A stretch of 64,000 bases of DNA, from the NCBI RefSeq assembly GCF_017497975.1, contig NZ_JAGDEL010000016.1:1-64000 (forward strand), given 5' to 3'. This stretch comes from Metabacillus bambusae (GTDB lineage: Bacteria; Bacillota; Bacilli; Bacillales; Bacillaceae). The number at the start of each line of letters is the position of its first letter. Within the stretch, counting starts at the first letter, position 1. The position numbers and the translations under genes are program-made. The notes beneath the pieces are model-generated. The model saw only the letters and a list, made by a program, of their open reading frames with translations. It had not been told where the DNA came from and ran no database searches. This document shows, in pieces, positions 17,433-26,565 of the stretch.

Positions 17433-18448
17433 GATGGTTGTTCACCTCCATATTCAATCGACACCGCATGAGCGATACAAGGAATGGTTTCTTTTTGCTG
17501 AAAGGTTAACGGCGACAATAAAGCCCCTGTTGCCACAACTAACATTCGTTTTATTTCACCCTTTTTCATGCGGTTTAATAAATGACCATATACAACTGTT
17601 GCTGAACACCCAGCCCCACTAGCTCCTGCTAGGACCGGCTGTCCTTCCCGGTAAATCATCATTCCACAATCTTGATATTTTTCTTCACTTATTGGGATTC
17701 CATGTTTTTTAAATAATTCTAGTGAAACCTCGTGACCAATTTTACCAAGATCCCCAGTAACAATTAAATCATAGTAAGAGGGATCAAGATTTCGTTCGGT
17801 TAAATGGGCTTCAATCGTATCAACGGCAGCTGGTGCCATCGCACCTCCCATGTTAAAGGGATCAGACAATCCCATATCAATGACACGACCAATTGTAGCA
17901 GACGTTACACATGGTCCCTCACCAGAACCACTTAACAATGCGACCCCAGCACCCGTCACCGTCCATTGTGCAGTAGGCGGTTTTTGCCCTCCGTATTCAG
18001 TCGGGTAACGGAACTGTTTTTCAACAGAAGTGTTATGACTTGAAGCTCCTGTTAACAAATAATTGGCTCCTTTTGTGTTTACAAGATAGGCACCAAGCGC
18101 CAATCCCTCCATTGAGGTCGAACAAGCACCAAACAATCCTAGATAAGGTGTCCCTAGTGTTCGGCAAGCAAAGCTTGTGGGAGTAATCTGATTAATAAGA
18201 TCTCCGCCAAGGAAAAATTGAATTTGTTCCTTTTGAAGCTTTGCTTTTTCAATGGCTCTTTGACAGGCTTCTTCAATAAGAACCTTATGAGCCTTCTCAT
18301 AGGAATCTTGTGCAAGCCATAAGTCTGAATGGAGGATATCAAAATCTTCAGCAAGTAATCCATCAGCTTCAAATGGTCCGCCAACAGTTCCAGTGGAAAT
18401 AATGACTGGCTTTTGATCGAAGACCCATGTGCGATGCCCCATTAACAT
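17429..18448 (-). CDS. spoVAD: stage V sporulation protein AD
   Basis: About 339 residues from the ATG at 18448, which overlaps the spoVAC stop as TAATG; the GTG at 18463 in the longer frame is less likely, since relatives begin MLxGHRTWVF. The sequence shows the thiolase-like fold of SpoVAD ([17 protein letters not shown], and [14 protein letters not shown]). SpoVAD is the cytosolic-face, dipicolinate-binding component of the SpoVA channel. It is complete, with no breaks. Confidence 0.92.
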   Translation of the reverse strand: MLMGHRTWVFDQKPVIISTGTVGGPFEADGLLAEDFDILHSDLWLAQDSYEKAHKVLIEEACQRAIEKAKLQKEQIQFFLGGDLINQITPTSFACRTLGTPYLGLFGACSTSMEGLALGAYLVNTKGANYLLTGASSHNTSVEKQFRYPTEYGGQKPPTAQWTVTGAGVALLSGSGEGPCVTSATIGRVIDMGLSDPFNMGGAMAPAAVDTIEAHLTERNLDPSYYDLIVTGDLGKIGHEVSLELFKKHGIPISEEKYQDCGMMIYREGQPVLAGASGAGCSATVVYGHLLNRMKKGEIKRMLVVATGALLSPLTFQQKETIPCIAHAVSIEYGGEQPS

Positions 18449-18927
18449 TACAGACCACCCCACATTATTAGGATCGTTTTGATCGTAGCAATCACAAACG
18501 CGGAAAAAACACCAAATAAAATCACGGAACCAGCTAATTTAAACATATTACCGCCTACACCTAACACAATTCCTTCCGTTCGATGCTCTATGGCAGCTGA
18601 TATGACGGCATTTCCAAATCCAGTAACTGGAACAGCAGAACCTGCCCCGCCAAATTGTGCGATTCGATCATAGACTCCAAAACCAGTAAGAAGCATAGAG
18701 ATGAAAATTAAGGTACCAACCGTTGGATTCCCAGCTGTTTGGTCTGTGAAATCAAAATAATAGATATAAAACATTTGAATCGCCTGTCCCACAAGGCAAA
18801 TGATTCCGCCTGTTATAAAAGCCTTTACACAATTCTTAAATACAGGTCTTTTTGTTTCAAGTTGATTTTCAAGGGTTTGATACTCCTGTTGTACAGGTGT
18901 TAATTGTTTCTTTTGCTTATTTGACAT
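18448..18927 (-). CDS. spoVAC: stage V sporulation protein AC
   Basis: 159 residues. A charged N-terminus (KKQLTPVQQEYQTLE) is followed by about five transmembrane helices and the family motif GFGVYDRIAQFGGAGSAVPV with GFGNAVISAAIEH. SpoVAC is the membrane pore subunit, mechanosensitive in the B. subtilis homologue. GAAGGGCAG precedes the ATG. It starts 16 bases after the YhcN/YlaJ-like gene. Confidence 0.92.
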   Translation of the reverse strand: MSNKQKKQLTPVQQEYQTLENQLETKRPVFKNCVKAFITGGIICLVGQAIQMFYIYYFDFTDQTAGNPTVGTLIFISMLLTGFGVYDRIAQFGGAGSAVPVTGFGNAVISAAIEHRTEGIVLGVGGNMFKLAGSVILFGVFSAFVIATIKTILIMWGGL

Positions 18928-18943
18928 ATCTGCCCTTCTTTCA

Positions 18944-19417
18944 TCATGCTTTTTCCTTCATTAGGCTTTTGATTTTATCGAATTCTTTCTTTAAGGTTTT
19001 CTTCTCTGTTTTATCTTTTTGTAATTTTTGTTCCAATTGTTCCAGCTCCAAATACATTTTTGAATCGGTCGAGATAATAATTTTATGATCGGGAAATGTT
19101 TTTTCTAAGTCTGATTTCACTTTCTTTTCAATGCTCTTTAATCGAAATCGGTCAAAGTGATCGACTTTTACTGCTAATAACAACTCCTGATCTGTATTCA
19201 CAGCCTTTACACCCGAAATCTCTTTTTCTTTGATAACAATTTCTTTAGCCTGATTAGCAACAGATTGATCAATTGGCTTTTTTGTACTCACTTTTACGAT
19301 CTTTGCATCATCATTGTTATTGGTAAATTGATTATGATTTCCGGTACATCCAGAGCATAGTACGATATTCGCCATTATAAAAAGTCCAATGTATCCTATT
19401 TTCAACATATTTTTCAT
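18944..19417 (-). CDS. YhcN/YlaJ-family spore lipoprotein
   Basis: 157 residues with an N-terminal hydrophobic segment ending in CSGCTG, a lipobox-like site where the -3 residue is Cys rather than Leu. A typical YhcN/YlaJ domain follows (QAKEIVIKEKEISGVKAVNT and ELLLAVKVDHFDRFRLK), ending in a Lys-rich coiled coil. Such lipoproteins sit in the inner spore membrane, and this gene occupies the second position of spoVA2mob-type operons. GGTGATTCC precedes the ATG. Confidence 0.88.
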   Translation of the reverse strand: MKNMLKIGYIGLFIMANIVLCSGCTGNHNQFTNNNDDAKIVKVSTKKPIDQSVANQAKEIVIKEKEISGVKAVNTDQELLLAVKVDHFDRFRLKSIEKKVKSDLEKTFPDHKIIISTDSKMYLELEQLEQKLQKDKTEKKTLKKEFDKIKSLMKEKA

Positions 19418-19455
19418 GGAATCACCTATCCGTTTCTATCCATAAATCGAAGTAT

Positions 19456-19484
19456 AAAAAAGGTTGATTGAATCAACCAACCTT
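19456..19484 (-). terminator. terminator-like hairpin inside the spore operon
   Basis: On the minus strand GAAGGTTG pairs with TCAACCTT and TTTTTT follows. It lies between the first DUF1657 gene and the YhcN/YlaJ gene, so it could separate the abundant small protein message from the downstream channel genes. Confidence 0.6.
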
Positions 19485-19500
19485 CTTTATTTATATCTTT

Positions 19501-19704
19501 CTATTCTTTGTATTGAGGTTCTTCTTGTTCAATTTCTTGAACACGTTGAGAAATACTGTCAACAATCGTTTGTGTTTGTTGAGCAGCTTGTTGGTAAAGC
19601 TGTTTTGCTTGTTGATTATCTGTACCTAGTGCAAAAGTTTCGAAGCTTGCTTGTGCACTTTTTAATCCAGCTAGAGTTGTCTTAACGTCATTAATTACTG
19701 TCAC
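19501..19704 (-). CDS. DUF1657 protein, first gene of the SpoVA2mob-type operon
   Basis: 67 residues with the DUF1657 pattern (VKTTLAGLKSAQASFETFAL, then GTDNQQAKQLYQQAAQQ). GTG start preceded by AAGGAATTAAA. A first-position DUF1657 gene followed by YhcN/YlaJ, SpoVAC, SpoVAD, SpoVAEb, DUF1657 and DUF421 is the order reported for spoVA2mob. No clear sigma-G promoter could be read with confidence in the 400 bases upstream. Confidence 0.88.
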   Translation of the reverse strand: MTVINDVKTTLAGLKSAQASFETFALGTDNQQAKQLYQQAAQQTQTIVDSISQRVQEIEQEEPQYKE

Positions 19705-20170
19705 TTTAATTCCTTCTTTCTTTTATTGAATACTTACCAATTTATTGTTTCTGTTTTGATGGTGATTATGTAAATTCAAATATAGTAATTTATTGGAAAA
19801 GGCAAATAACGCAAAGCATTACAAAATGTAAAATAAGTTGTAAAACAACAAAAAATGCACAGTTAAAAGTAAATAACAGCAGTAACTCTCAAGCAGAAAG
19901 CCATCATTGATCAAAACATAAATTTACGTTTATAGCTCTTGCCATTAATGGGAGGGAAATATGGAAATTGAAATGGTGTGATAATATTTATTTTCACCGG
20001 GAAAGAATAAACCCGAGGTTTTGAAAAATTCAGTGATATTAAAAGCTTATACCCACCCTAAATTAAAGTGGGGTACCTATTCATGATAAGAAATTTAATA
20101 AATTAGTCTTTTTGGTAATAATTATGACGATTTCCCAAAATTACTGGAATAGATTGGAGTATTTAGAATT
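19705..20170. other. divergent promoter region of the spore operon and the second DUF421 gene
   Basis: 466 bases between divergent starts. It should hold both promoters. A hairpin-forming pair TACCCAC/GTGGGGTA lies at about 20050-20077. I could not assign sigma-G or sigma-F boxes reliably. Confidence 0.5.
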
Positions 20171-20854
20171 ATGAAGGTGATACCTTTAACATTAGAACTT
20201 ATCGTTGGATTTTTCTTATTGTTTATTCTTGTAAAGTTTGTTGGCAGAAAAATCATCACCCAAATAACACCGTTTACTTTTATTGCTGCCATCGTATTAG
20301 GAGAGCTACTTGGAAACGCCTTATATGACCAAAACGTCGGAGTAGCTTACATTATTTATTCAATGTGCTTATGGGGAATTTTACTTTATATTGTAGAATA
20401 TCTTGGTCAAAAGTCTTTATTTTTTCGAGGTATTTTTGAAGGGAAACCGGCTGCTCTCATAAAAAACGGGGTTGTCGACCGGGAAGAGCTGAAGAAAAAT
20501 CGGATGAATATCAATCAGCTTCAAAGTTTGCTTCGGCAAAGTGAAACCTTTTCGATTCGGGAAGTTGCATTTTGTTACCTAGAGGCAAACGGATCAATTA
20601 GTATTTTAAAGAAATCACAGTATCAAAAAACAACGTTGGAGGATTTCAACCTTTTAGCTAAGCCTGTTTACGCTCCAGTTACTCTCATTCGTGATGGGCA
20701 AGTATTGTGGGATGAAATAAAGGATTTAGGATTTGATGAATCCTGGTTAAAGATGCAACTTCTATCGCAAAGTATCTCTGATTATAAAGATATTTTTATA
20801 GCTGAATGGCTGGAAGGAGATGGGATCTTTGTACAAACCTATCAAAAAACATGA
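20171..20854 (+). CDS. DUF421 (YetF-like) membrane protein, divergent from the spore operon
   Basis: 227 residues. Two to three N-terminal helices with KFVGRKIITQITPFTFIAAI, then a YetF-type soluble domain (FRGIFEGKPAALIKNGVVDR). It lacks the DUF1657-like extension seen in the operon copy. Two yetF-type genes accompany many spoVA2mob operons, so it probably belongs to the same function. ATG with GGAG 11 bases upstream. Confidence 0.85.
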   Translation: MKVIPLTLELIVGFFLLFILVKFVGRKIITQITPFTFIAAIVLGELLGNALYDQNVGVAYIIYSMCLWGILLYIVEYLGQKSLFFRGIFEGKPAALIKNGVVDREELKKNRMNINQLQSLLRQSETFSIREVAFCYLEANGSISILKKSQYQKTTLEDFNLLAKPVYAPVTLIRDGQVLWDEIKDLGFDESWLKMQLLSQSISDYKDIFIAEWLEGDGIFVQTYQKT

Positions 20855-21124
20855 ATTTTATGTCTAAGTTAAAACACTATATATTGAGTTTCTATTTTAT
20901 AAGCATAAACGATAGTACGTTCCACAAGAAAATTCTTTCTTGGTAACATATTAAATAAATCTTCTTTAGAAATCAAAACTCACCCACCTAACGAATACTT
21001 TTTGAAGAAGGTTTCAAGCAGAAAGCTTGTTACAGGGTATTTATATATATTTTCATCGTCTAAAAAATGCTCTTTTTTAAAAGATTGTTGTTTTTTTAAT
21101 AGTTCTTGAACAAAAACCGTTTTA

Positions 21125-21262
21125 GGTTGATTAGAACGGATATGCGAGACTCATGCGGGAGCAGCGGGACAGGTGAGACTCATGCAGGCACTGTGCACCG
21201 AGGAGGCTCACCACTCGCCCCTCGAAAAAGCGAGCATCCTCTCGTTGCAATCAACCATTCAC
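21125..21262. repeat. dispersed GC-rich repeat, copy A2 (long form)
   Basis: Begins with GGTTGATT and ends with CAATCAACC, so it has inverted ends. Inside, GCGAGACTCATGCGGGAGCA and the following 25 bases match copy A1 at 14835-14879, then GAGGAGGCTCACC and GAAAAAGCGAGCATCC follow. This is more complete than A1. Confidence 0.7.
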
Positions 21263-21304
21263 AATACTTGTTATATAGTAACAAAATTTGCGAAAACAGC
21301 AATT

Positions 21305-21342
21305 AAAAAACACACGAGAGCATTTATGCAATCTCGTGTGTT
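21305..21342 (-). terminator. strong terminator after the DinB gene
   Basis: CACACGAGA pairs with TCTCGTGTG; on the minus strand the stem is followed by TTTTTTAATT. It lies about 70 bases after the stop of the gene at 21410-21925. Confidence 0.8.
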
Positions 21343-21409
21343 GACTTGCTAATTGCCATTGATGTGAACTTGTTAGCTGGTGGATAATCAATGGGCGATA
21401 TTGCCTGTG

Positions 21410-21925
21410 TTAGCTCTGATTATTCGAATATAGATATAATCCATAATCTTGCATAACAGAGGTGTGTCCCATTTGCCGCAACATTGTAGCTATACTGCCA
21501 CGGTGATATGATCCGTGAGTGACAACGTGTAAGATCGTTTCAGAAATAGAGGTTTCAAGCACCCCTGCATATGGATTATCAACCAAAATTACTTTTTCAC
21601 TATCCTCTTGATTGTTCAGGAGTGCCTTGTATTTTTCAGATAAGTCTAAAAAGTTCTTTTTCATTTCCTCAATACAGCTTGTTTCTATCAGTTCTCTTAA
21701 TTGATCAGTGGAAGCCATTGCTTCATTCATATTTCTTCTACCTGAGATAATTTCAAACCATGTGTAATCAGTCAAATAAATGTGAGACATCACCCTAGAA
21801 ACCGAAGAAAAACCACTTTGAATGTCCTTATGATAAATGTCCTTTGGAAGTTCTTTTAAACGGTCAAGAATAACTCCATTTGCCCAAACGTGGTAGTCGT
21901 ACATTTTTGATGAAGGATGCGCCAT
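21410..21925 (-). CDS. DinB-family putative metal-dependent protein
   Basis: About 171 residues from the second ATG (21925), which has GAGGAGGA six bases upstream; the first ATG touches that site. A four-helix-bundle DinB fold with three expected metal ligands: a His in the MSHIYLTDYTWFE helix and the pair in HVVTHGSYHRG. Members include bacillithiol-transferase-like enzymes and DNA-damage-induced proteins; the substrate is not evident. It is followed upstream by a serine hydrolase gene on the same strand. Confidence 0.85.
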   Translation of the reverse strand: MAHPSSKMYDYHVWANGVILDRLKELPKDIYHKDIQSGFSSVSRVMSHIYLTDYTWFEIISGRRNMNEAMASTDQLRELIETSCIEEMKKNFLDLSEKYKALLNNQEDSEKVILVDNPYAGVLETSISETILHVVTHGSYHRGSIATMLRQMGHTSVMQDYGLYLYSNNQS

Positions 21926-21961
21926 TTTCATTCCTCCTCTTTTTGCATGTCCTTAGCTTAA

Positions 21962-22990
21962 TTATGCTTTCTTTTTCATTAGCTCTTCTTCAATTCCGTT
22001 CATCATTTCATATGCCCCTGTTGACTTATTTGAACATACAACGATTTTTAGGGATAAATCAGGATAAATAGCAGCGTGAAAGCTAACTCCAGGATCATAG
22101 CCCATTACATGATATTTAAAGATGCTATTTGCTTTTTTCTTGATCCATATTCCATAACCATAATAGCTATCCCCTTTGACTTGAGTATGAGCTGTTAGTA
22201 GCTGATTAGTAAGCGCCTCGTTCAATAATTTATGATTCATGAGAGCTCCCCATAGCTTTATCATATCTTGAACAGTTACAAATGCTCCACCGTCCGAACC
22301 ACCTTGTACAGGTAGTGAGTAGATATTCGTTTTCCATGTTCCATCTGAATGATCGATGTATCCAAGCGCTGTCCTTTCCGGAAGAGAGTCCAACGCAAAA
22401 TATCCTGAATTTAACATGCCAGCTTCTTTAAAAATACGTTCTTCAACGTAGTCAGTAAAGACACACCCACTTGCTTGTTCGACTACCAAACCTAACAAAA
22501 TATACCCTGCATTATTGTAGTGAAAGCGCTCGCCGATTGGTGAATTCATGTTCTTATTTTGAAATAAATGCAAAAAGTCTTTCAAACATCTGATTTGATA
22601 CATTGGGTTTTTGACCCACAGTTCCTCAAAGTCACCCATTACTTCCTCATCAAAATAATCCGGTATTCCTGCAGTATGTGTCAGTAAATGATGGATGGTG
22701 ATCCTTTCGTCAAAATGAGGAAACTTTAAATCTAGACATTCGCTTAAAGTAGAATCGAAAGAAAGTATTCCTGCTTCCACAAGCTGACAAATTGCTATTG
22801 AAGTAAAGAGCTTACAGCCTGAAGCTATACCATACCGGGTTGCTGTTTTATTTTTAATTTTTTCAGAGCGATTAGCGTAACCATAGCTAACATCTGCGAG
22901 AATCCTTTCCCCATCCACAACAAAAGCAGTACCTGAGAAATGCATTTTACTTTGAATACTTTCAAGCCTTTTTATCATTTCTATGTTCAT
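21962..22990 (-). CDS. serine hydrolase, beta-lactamase-like (class C fold)
   Basis: 342 residues. The active-site SxxK is SGCK in YGIASGCKLFTS, the YxN motif is YNNAGY, and an HxG-type third motif is likely near HVMGYDPG. No signal peptide is present, so it is probably cytoplasmic. This family includes esterases, D-aminopeptidases and penicillin-binding-like proteins; resistance function cannot be inferred. GGAGG precedes ATG by seven bases. Confidence 0.85.
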   Translation of the reverse strand: MNIEMIKRLESIQSKMHFSGTAFVVDGERILADVSYGYANRSEKIKNKTATRYGIASGCKLFTSIAICQLVEAGILSFDSTLSECLDLKFPHFDERITIHHLLTHTAGIPDYFDEEVMGDFEELWVKNPMYQIRCLKDFLHLFQNKNMNSPIGERFHYNNAGYILLGLVVEQASGCVFTDYVEERIFKEAGMLNSGYFALDSLPERTALGYIDHSDGTWKTNIYSLPVQGGSDGGAFVTVQDMIKLWGALMNHKLLNEALTNQLLTAHTQVKGDSYYGYGIWIKKKANSIFKYHVMGYDPGVSFHAAIYPDLSLKIVVCSNKSTGAYEMMNGIEEELMKKKA

Positions 22991-23202
22991 TTATATACCT
23001 CCAATCTTTACAGTGTATATTTGCAATATCTTAAGTTGATAGGAATTGATAACTAATCATATAGTAACGGTTACTTTACATATATAAAACAGAAAAGAGA
23101 TTACAAGGTTTCTTTATAAAGACTTGTTCTGTATATAATTGTTACATGCATCTAAATTCTTTCGATTAATCACTACTTTTCAAGTATTGTTATTTATTTT
23201 CC

Positions 23203-23754
23203 TTATAACGGATAGTCATTAGAAGCAAAATAAAATTCTTTCATAATATTGCAATGATGAAGTTCATGGCCAGCAAGAATACTAGCCATTGCACGTACAG
23301 TAACTTCTGATCCGTTTGCGATCCCTCGTCTCAACCAGTCTTCTGGATTAAGACTCTTTAACAATTGCAATGTAGCGTTTCTAACAATAGTTAAATTTAA
23401 TACAAGCTCATTTATGGTTTGTTTATCAAACGCGGCATTTTGTACATAAACATCCTTATCATAACGGGGAAGCTCCTTGTTTTCCCCTCTCGATATACAA
23501 AGAAGTGTATAACCTAAAATTCGCTCAGTATCTGTAAGATGGCCAATTATTTCTTTCACACTCCATTTATTAGGAGCGTATCTAAACAGCCCCTGTGTTT
23601 CAGTTATATTCTGAAGCAACATGTTCGTCTCCTTAATTTGCTGCTCCAATATTGCTACTATATCTCCATCAGGTAATAAGTTCACGTATCTTGAAAAATA
23701 GGCGTCATATTCCTTGATTCCTGGTCTTTTCTCCACGATTTTCATTCCTTTCAC
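23203..23754 (-). CDS. DinB-like (DinB_2) protein
   Basis: 183 residues. DinB_2 features are the KWSVKEIIGHLTDTERILGY helix, with a His that would bind metal, and the final AGHELHHCNIMKE with two histidines. This is the YfiT-type group of putative thiol-dependent transferases. The start is either the GTG at 23754 or the ATG at 23745, whose only Shine-Dalgarno (AAAGGA) directly abuts it. Second DinB-fold gene within 2 kb. Confidence 0.85.
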   Translation of the reverse strand: MKGMKIVEKRPGIKEYDAYFSRYVNLLPDGDIVAILEQQIKETNMLLQNITETQGLFRYAPNKWSVKEIIGHLTDTERILGYTLLCISRGENKELPRYDKDVYVQNAAFDKQTINELVLNLTIVRNATLQLLKSLNPEDWLRRGIANGSEVTVRAMASILAGHELHHCNIMKEFYFASNDYPL

Positions 23755-24045
23755 TTTTATTAGAAGGACACTTTACTTGTTTTATTCGTCATTCCTTCTG
23801 TTAATCCCTCCAATTTGTTATAAAATTCCAATTCAATACAAGTAGTAATAGGTGAATAAACAACTTAGAGGAACGAGCTATCCCTTAAATGATGTAAAGA
23901 ATTTGGTTGGAATTTTTCACTAAACTAAAAATACGTTACCACATTTGTAGTAACGCATCTTGATAATTTGTATTAGCAATTTCCTTGTTTCACGAAACCT
24001 TTTCTCTTCCATTCGTTATGTATAATGAATGTGAGGTGATACTAT

Positions 24046-24223
24046 ATGTTTAATTAACTGGATTGTTGTATTTTTATTGCTATCAAGCTCTTGCTTTTTC
24101 ACAGGATATGCTTTAAAAACAATATTTGTATACTCTCCAATTTTCGGGTGGCTTCTAGGTTCTACTTTACATATTACTGCTACAGTTTTTGCAATTAAAA
24201 GATATATAGGTCAGTACAAATAA
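24046..24223 (+). pseudogene. small membrane protein gene with a four-base insertion near its start
   Basis: From 24056 a frame reads NWIVVFLLLSSSCFFTGYAL, a second helix, and ends KRYIGQYK-stop, clearly a two-helix membrane peptide. GAGGTG and ATG at 24046 would start it, but ATGTTTAATTAACTGG puts a stop after three codons. Removing one TTAA/AATT unit gives MFNWIVV in frame. It is too short for standard ORF lists. The family is not recognised. Confidence 0.55.
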
Positions 24224-24240
24224 ATAAATAAATAAATAAA
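24219..24240 (+). repeat. AAAT tetranucleotide run
   Basis: Five AAAT units in tandem start at the stop codon of the small membrane peptide. Short tandem repeats like this are prone to slippage. Confidence 0.7.
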
Positions 24241-24277
24241 AGCAAGAAAAAATCTCTCCTACTCCAATCTACATAAT

Positions 24278-24674
24278 TTACTTTGGGAGAGTAAGCTGCC
24301 ATGATACACCGAATTTATCAACAATCCAACCAAACTTCTTACTAAAGGAATAATCATCTAAAGGCATTAGAACGCCTCCACCATCAGATAATTTCTAAAT
24401 AAAGTTGATCAATTTCTATTTCAGTATCACATGTAATATACAATGAAAACGAAGGGGTAAACGTAAATTCATGCTTAACATTACTATCAATGCACATAAA
24501 CTCCTGTCCCTTTAAAGAAAAGGTAGCATGCATAATACTTCCCTCTTCACCAGCTTCATTAGCTCCATAACGTGTCATACTCGTTATTTCTGAATCTTCG
24601 ATCGATGATATGTAATAATTCATAGCTTTTTCAGCATTGCCTTGGAACATAAGGAATGGTGTAACCTTTGACAT
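24278..24674 (-). pseudogene. VOC/PhnB-like protein gene with a frameshift
   Basis: The N-terminal frame (24674-24384) starts MSKVTPFLMFQGNAEKAMNY and follows the PhnB/glyoxalase-fold pattern to EIEIDQLYLEII-stop. The rest continues in another frame to 24278 (KLSDGGGVLMPLDDYSFSKK, then FGWIVDKFGVSWQLTLPK). The join near 24385-24395 has lost or gained bases. The downstream part carries the domain's last two strands, so the product is likely non-functional. Confidence 0.8.
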
Positions 24675-24776
24675 CGTAATTTAGCTCCTTTTTCATAAAA
24701 GATTCTGGTCTGTTGCTATTTATTTTCAGTATAACAAACTGCCTTCAATTGCCCTAGTCTATCCTTTTTCTGAAAG

Positions 24777-24810
24777 TAAAAAAGAGACAGGGGTGTTTTC
24801 CCTGTCTCTA
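24777..24810 (-). terminator. terminator of the cysJI operon
   Basis: AGAGACAGGG and CCCTGTCTCT form a perfect 10-base-pair stem with a short loop; TTTTTT follows on the minus strand, immediately after the cysI stop. Confidence 0.9.
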
Positions 24811-24819
24811 GTAACTTAA

Positions 24820-26538
24820 TCAATTATGAAAATTCGTGCCATCTGTCGTTGCTTTAATTACTTCTGAGCGAATGACAAAGTCACCGAAGTGTTCGCCTTC
24901 TGTGCGCTCTTTAGCGTAGCGAGAAAGAAGTACACGAAGTTCACTTAAGATTTCTTCTTCGCCAATGTTTTCGCGGTACATTTTGCTAAGACGGCTACCA
25001 TCAAAGGCTGCTCCTAGATACATATTGTATTTTCCAGGGGCTTTACCGATAAAGCCAATTTCACCGAGTGCATGGCGAGCACAGCCATTAGGACAGCCCG
25101 TCATACGGATCGTAATTTCTTTATCTCTTAAGCCGTTTTCATCAACAATGGCATCAATCTTATCAATTAGACCCGGCAAGTAGCGTTCTGCTTCTGCCAT
25201 CGCCAATCCACACGTTGGAAGAGCAACACATGCCATTGAGCTGCGGCGAAGAGCAGAAAAATGCTTACCATCTGTCAAACCATATTTCTCAATTAGTTCG
25301 TTGATTTTTTTCTTTTTCTGACTAGTTACATTTGCAATAATTAGGTTTTGGTTAGGTGTTAGACGGAAATCACCAGTATGAATTTTTGCGATTTCTCGTA
25401 TACCAGTCATCAATTTATAATCTTCAAGATCGGTAATTCGTCCACCTTCAACAAATAACGTAAAATGCCATTTACCTTGAACACCTTTCACCCAACCATA
25501 GCTATCACCGTTATGGTCAAAATGATATGGCTTAGCTTCACCTAAGCTCCAGCCAAGGCGGTTTTCAAGTTCTTCCTTGACAGTTTCCAGTCCAAGGCGG
25601 TCAACCGTGTACTTGAATCGAGCATTTTTACGAACAGAGCGGTTTCCGTAGTCACGCTGTATCGTAATAATTTTCTCCGCTACATCATAAACTTGATCCG
25701 GAGTACAGTAGCCGATTACTTTTGCAAGCTGCGGATAAGTTTCTTTATCACCGTGGGACATACCCATACCGCCGCCAATCGCAACGTTAAAGCCAACCAG
25801 CTTGCTATCTTCAACGACTGCAATTAATCCAAGGTCCTGTGAAAAGACATCAATATCATTTGATGGCGGTACAGCAATACCGATCTTAAATTTACGCGGC
25901 AAATAAAGCGGTCCGTACATTGGCTCGACTTCTTCTATTTCAGGTGTAGAGGCCACTTTCTCTTCATCTAACCATATTTCATGATAGGCTCTTGTGCGTG
26001 GCAATAAATCATTACTCAATTTTTTTGCCCATTCATATACTTCTAAATGAACGTCAGATTGATATGGATTTGAGTTGCACATAACGTTACGGTTTACATC
26101 ACCACAGGCAGCAATCGTATCCATTAAGGAAGCATGGATTCCCTGAATCGTTTTTTTCATATTCCATTTTAAAATACCGTGCATTTGGAACGTCATACGT
26201 GTCGTTAGTTTCAAGGTGCCGTTACCATATTTTTGAGAAAGATCATCCATAGTTAGCCATTGATCAGGTGTTGCTACACCACCCGGTAATCGAACACGTA
26301 GCATGAACTGATACGCAGGTTCAAGTTTTTGCTTTTGGCGCTCATTACGAAGATCACGGTCATCCTGCAAATAGCTTCCATGATGCTTCATTAAGCGATT
26401 ATCATCATCAGAAATTCCAGCGCTGAGCGAATCTAGCATTGATTCTGCCAGTGTGCCTCGCAAATAGTCACTTTCTTCTTTAATGCGCTCAACATCACTT
26501 GGCTTTCCTTCAGGTGCTTTTAAAATTTTGTTCACCAT
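24820..26538 (-). CDS. cysI: sulfite reductase (NADPH) hemoprotein beta subunit
   Basis: 572 residues, standard length. The siroheme/[4Fe-4S] ligands are visible as CVALPTC and, about 35 residues later, CPNGC. N-terminal ferredoxin-like nitrite/sulfite reductase domains carry conserved stretches such as RLTPNQNLI. It reduces sulfite to sulfide with six electrons delivered by CysJ, in cysteine biosynthesis. AAAGGAG lies ten bases before ATG. It follows cysJ with a 27-base gap, so they form one transcription unit. Confidence 0.95.
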   Translation of the reverse strand: MVNKILKAPEGKPSDVERIKEESDYLRGTLAESMLDSLSAGISDDDNRLMKHHGSYLQDDRDLRNERQKQKLEPAYQFMLRVRLPGGVATPDQWLTMDDLSQKYGNGTLKLTTRMTFQMHGILKWNMKKTIQGIHASLMDTIAACGDVNRNVMCNSNPYQSDVHLEVYEWAKKLSNDLLPRTRAYHEIWLDEEKVASTPEIEEVEPMYGPLYLPRKFKIGIAVPPSNDIDVFSQDLGLIAVVEDSKLVGFNVAIGGGMGMSHGDKETYPQLAKVIGYCTPDQVYDVAEKIITIQRDYGNRSVRKNARFKYTVDRLGLETVKEELENRLGWSLGEAKPYHFDHNGDSYGWVKGVQGKWHFTLFVEGGRITDLEDYKLMTGIREIAKIHTGDFRLTPNQNLIIANVTSQKKKKINELIEKYGLTDGKHFSALRRSSMACVALPTCGLAMAEAERYLPGLIDKIDAIVDENGLRDKEITIRMTGCPNGCARHALGEIGFIGKAPGKYNMYLGAAFDGSRLSKMYRENIGEEEILSELRVLLSRYAKERTEGEHFGDFVIRSEVIKATTDGTNFHN

Positions 26539-26565
26539 GTTGAAAAAACTCCTTTCACTTCAAAA

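Larger units (their letters stand above)
20855..21409. other. gene-free stretch with a dispersed repeat and terminator
   Basis: Holds the repeat at 21125-21262 and a terminator at 21305-21342, listed separately. A 66-codon frame through the repeat is not gene-like. Confidence 0.6.

Noticed and set aside
16226-18673. Long plus-strand frames opposite the spore operon (up to 210 codons)
   Set aside because: Mirror frames of conserved spoVA genes; amino acid composition is not protein-like.
21106-21306. 66-codon ORF through the repeat at 21125-21262
   Set aside because: It is formed by a non-coding repeat; no Shine-Dalgarno sequence and no family resemblance.
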